Part shown: positions 62,824 to 64,000 of the stretch, in pieces | Layout of the letters: every line of letters starts with the position of its first letter | Numbering within the stretch: the first letter of the stretch is position 1 | Assembly: GCA_036339585.1 (NCBI GenBank) | Contig: JAYZAS010000007.1 | Location: forward strand, 81,212 to 145,211 | From: Pseudomonadota bacterium | Lineage (GTDB): Bacteria > Pseudomonadota > Alphaproteobacteria > UBA8366 | Length of the DNA: 64,000 bases | Direction of reading: 5' to 3' | Notes under the pieces: model-generated | Databases searched by the model: none | What the model was told of the DNA's origin: nothing | Seen by the model: only the letters and a program-made list of their open reading frames with translations | Translations under genes and position numbers: made by a program

Positions 62824-63155
62824 TCTATTCGTTCCACATAAACTTCAATAGTTCCGCCGCATGCAAGACCAACCTCCCAAGCCAACTCATTAGACACACT
62901 GAATTTAAGAATGCTAGGTTTGCCGCTTTGCATTACCGCCATAGCCGTTTCTATAACTGATCCTTCAATGCATCCACCTGATACCGAACCGATAAAAGAT
63001 TTGTTGTTATTGACGGCAAGCTGACTACCGACTGGGCGCGGAGATGATCCCCAGGTGCTTACCACAGTTGCAATTGCGACACAGTGACCACTAGCTAGCC
63101 AGGACGATGCTTGATCGAGTATATCATCTTGCATATTTATTTGCGGGTTGGTCAT
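62820..63155 (-). CDS. XdhC/CoxI N-terminal-domain protein
   Basis: This protein of 111 residues is the XdhC_CoxI domain alone: WLASGHCVAIATVVSTWGSSPRPVGSQL, then GSVSGGCIEGSVI with its conserved cysteine, and VGLACGGTIEVYVE with another. The domain assists sulfuration or insertion of the Mo cofactor. The start at 63155 overlaps the stop of the CoxE-like gene (ATGA). Splitting XdhC into two adjacent genes is known in some alphaproteobacteria; because both junctions are clean ATGA overlaps and both halves have their own start, this is not a frameshift. Confidence 0.91.
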   Translation of the reverse strand: MTNPQINMQDDILDQASSWLASGHCVAIATVVSTWGSSPRPVGSQLAVNNNKSFIGSVSGGCIEGSVIETAMAVMQSGKPSILKFSVSNELAWEVGLACGGTIEVYVERIE

Positions 63156-64000
63156 GCTGCGCGCTCTCGCCAATTATTCATTGCAATTCTTTCGTGAGGT
63201 ATGCTGCGGTTGAGTGTATCTGCAAGCTGGCTTAGACTATTCAAATTATGTACTGATCTAAAATCGTCGACAAAGGGCAGGATGGCCCGAACCCCCAATG
63301 GCTTGGGTTCGAAGGCGTCATACCTCAAGAGCGGATTAAGCCAAATCAACTTGTTACATGATTTATGAAGCCGTTCCATAGCGGCCTTAAGACCTATGCC
63401 TGCGTCTCGATCCAGCCCATCAGAAATCAAAAGGATAACTGCATTTTGTGCCAATGTTCTGCGCGACCACCTTTTATTAAACTCCTCTAAACAGTGGCCG
63501 ATTCTAGTTCCTCCCGACCAATCGTCAATCGCAGCGGAAACAGTCTTTAGCGCTGTATCAACATCTTTTTGGTGCAATAACCTTGTTATGTTTGTTAGGC
63601 GTGTGCCAAAAAGAAAACTTTGAACGCGATCACGGTCATTTGTCAGTGCGTGAATAAAATGTAAAAGCATGCGAGAATAACGTTCCATAGAACCCGATAT
63701 GTCGCATAGTACAGTGAGCGGTGGCGGGCGATACTGTCGCGACTTCTTTTTAAACGGAATGTAATCACCTCCGTAGCGTAAAGAGTGTCTTAACATTGAT
63801 CGAATATCAGTGCGCGTACCGCGGAAATGAGGACGAAAGCGCCTTGTTGGTATTTCTTTAAGAGGCAGTGTCAATTTTTTCATTATTTTTTTTGCTTCTT
63901 CCATTTCTGCTTTTGTCATTTTCTCGAAATCTAGTTCGCGTAGCATTTCATTCTGGCTCCAGGTCATAACTGAATCGAATTGTTTTTCTGATTCATGTGC
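63152..64000 (-). CDS. CoxE-like VWA-domain protein, 5' end outside window
   Basis: This is the C-terminal part (about 282 residues) of a CoxE-type protein with a von Willebrand A domain; the frame stays open to the window edge, so the start lies beyond 64000. Visible are RRFRPHFRG, a MIDAS-like motif LTVLCDISGSMERYSR, HALTNDRDRVQSFLFGTRL and DDWSGGTRIGHCLEEF. With a MoxR-type AAA ATPase (CoxD, probably just upstream outside the window), such proteins help mature the molybdenum hydroxylase active site. It is coupled to the XdhC half-gene by an ATGA overlap. Confidence 0.92.
   Translation of the reverse strand, partial: AHESEKQFDSVMTWSQNEMLRELDFEKMTKAEMEEAKKIMKKLTLPLKEIPTRRFRPHFRGTRTDIRSMLRHSLRYGGDYIPFKKKSRQYRPPPLTVLCDISGSMERYSRMLLHFIHALTNDRDRVQSFLFGTRLTNITRLLHQKDVDTALKTVSAAIDDWSGGTRIGHCLEEFNKRWSRRTLAQNAVILLISDGLDRDAGIGLKAAMERLHKSCNKLIWLNPLLRYDAFEPKPLGVRAILPFVDDFRSVHNLNSLSQLADTLNRSIPHERIAMNNWRERAA

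Noticed and set aside
62113..63155. Frameshifted single xdhC gene
   Set aside because: The two halves meet in a clean ATGA overlap, each has a proper start and domain boundary, and such splitting is known in this family.
1..64000. tRNA, rRNA, CRISPR array, insertion sequence, prophage or integron
   Set aside because: I scanned the intergenic stretches for cloverleaf-like sequence, spaced direct repeats and transposase or integrase motifs and saw none. A covariance-model search would be needed to exclude small RNAs.

Overview
The window looks like chromosomal DNA of a hopanoid-producing alphaproteobacterium, probably a free-living marine or Rhodospirillales-like lineage with a fairly compact genome. 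The grounds are a complete hopanoid core cluster in alphaproteobacterial style (hpnM, hpnN, hpnA, ispH, hpnH facing shc, hpnG, hpnE, hpnD, dxs, hpnC), an sfsA-map pair, XdhC/CoxE-type molybdenum-hydroxylase accessory genes, moderate base composition, frequent TTG/GTG starts with good Shine-Dalgarno sites, and very tight gene packing. The taxon is an inference; no rRNA or other definitive marker is present.

Layout. 1-4.8 kb (all minus): 3'-truncated BisC/TMAO-reductase-like molybdoenzyme, map, sfsA, and a family III CoA-transferase. 5.0-13.1 kb: a divergent ComA-like protein paired with an LDH2-type dehydrogenase, a gamma-glutamyltransferase, a MmgE/PrpD protein, queC plus a phosphate acyltransferase, and a class III aminotransferase. 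13.1-29.7 kb: the hopanoid island, with transport genes (hpnM with a small cyclophilin-like gene, hpnN), side-chain genes (hpnA, hpnH, hpnG), squalene synthesis and cyclisation (hpnC, hpnD, hpnE, shc), and three MEP-pathway genes (dxs, ispH, ispG) that make the C5 precursors.

29.7-44.0 kb is the most unusual segment. It holds a MOSC protein, an FAD-dependent ferredoxin-reductase-like enzyme, a thiamine-diphosphate enzyme and three different UbiD-family decarboxylase paralogues on the minus strand; divergently, a three-subunit molybdenum hydroxylase (FAD, 2Fe-2S and Mo subunits) and a TIGR02444-type protein; then ubiX, which makes the prenylated FMN that UbiD enzymes need. One UbiD paralogue carries an internal tandem duplication of about 115 residues. 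I cannot name the substrate; the set resembles a (hetero)aromatic or alpha,beta-unsaturated carboxylate pathway of undescribed composition. 44.1-48.4 kb adds a small exported protein, an aspartate-dehydrogenase-like enzyme, an MFS transporter, an enoyl-CoA hydratase family enzyme and a second family III CoA-transferase.

48.6-59.5 kb: a TPR/glycosyltransferase-like protein, a CHASE2-class III nucleotide cyclase, a complete type I secretion trio (ABC, HlyD, TolC) with no visible substrate, and a SPOR-domain lipoprotein. 59.5-64 kb (minus): a phytase-like exported protein and a translationally coupled molybdenum-hydroxylase maturation operon (CoxE-like VWA protein cut by the window end, XdhC split into two genes, and a molybdopterin-binding/nucleotidyltransferase fusion) that plausibly serves the Mo hydroxylase 20 kb away.

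No tRNA, rRNA, CRISPR array, insertion sequence or phage gene was recognised. No gene-free stretch exceeds about 290 bases (the longest is 53217-53505). Eight of nine convergent gene pairs overlap or are separated by 7 bases or fewer.
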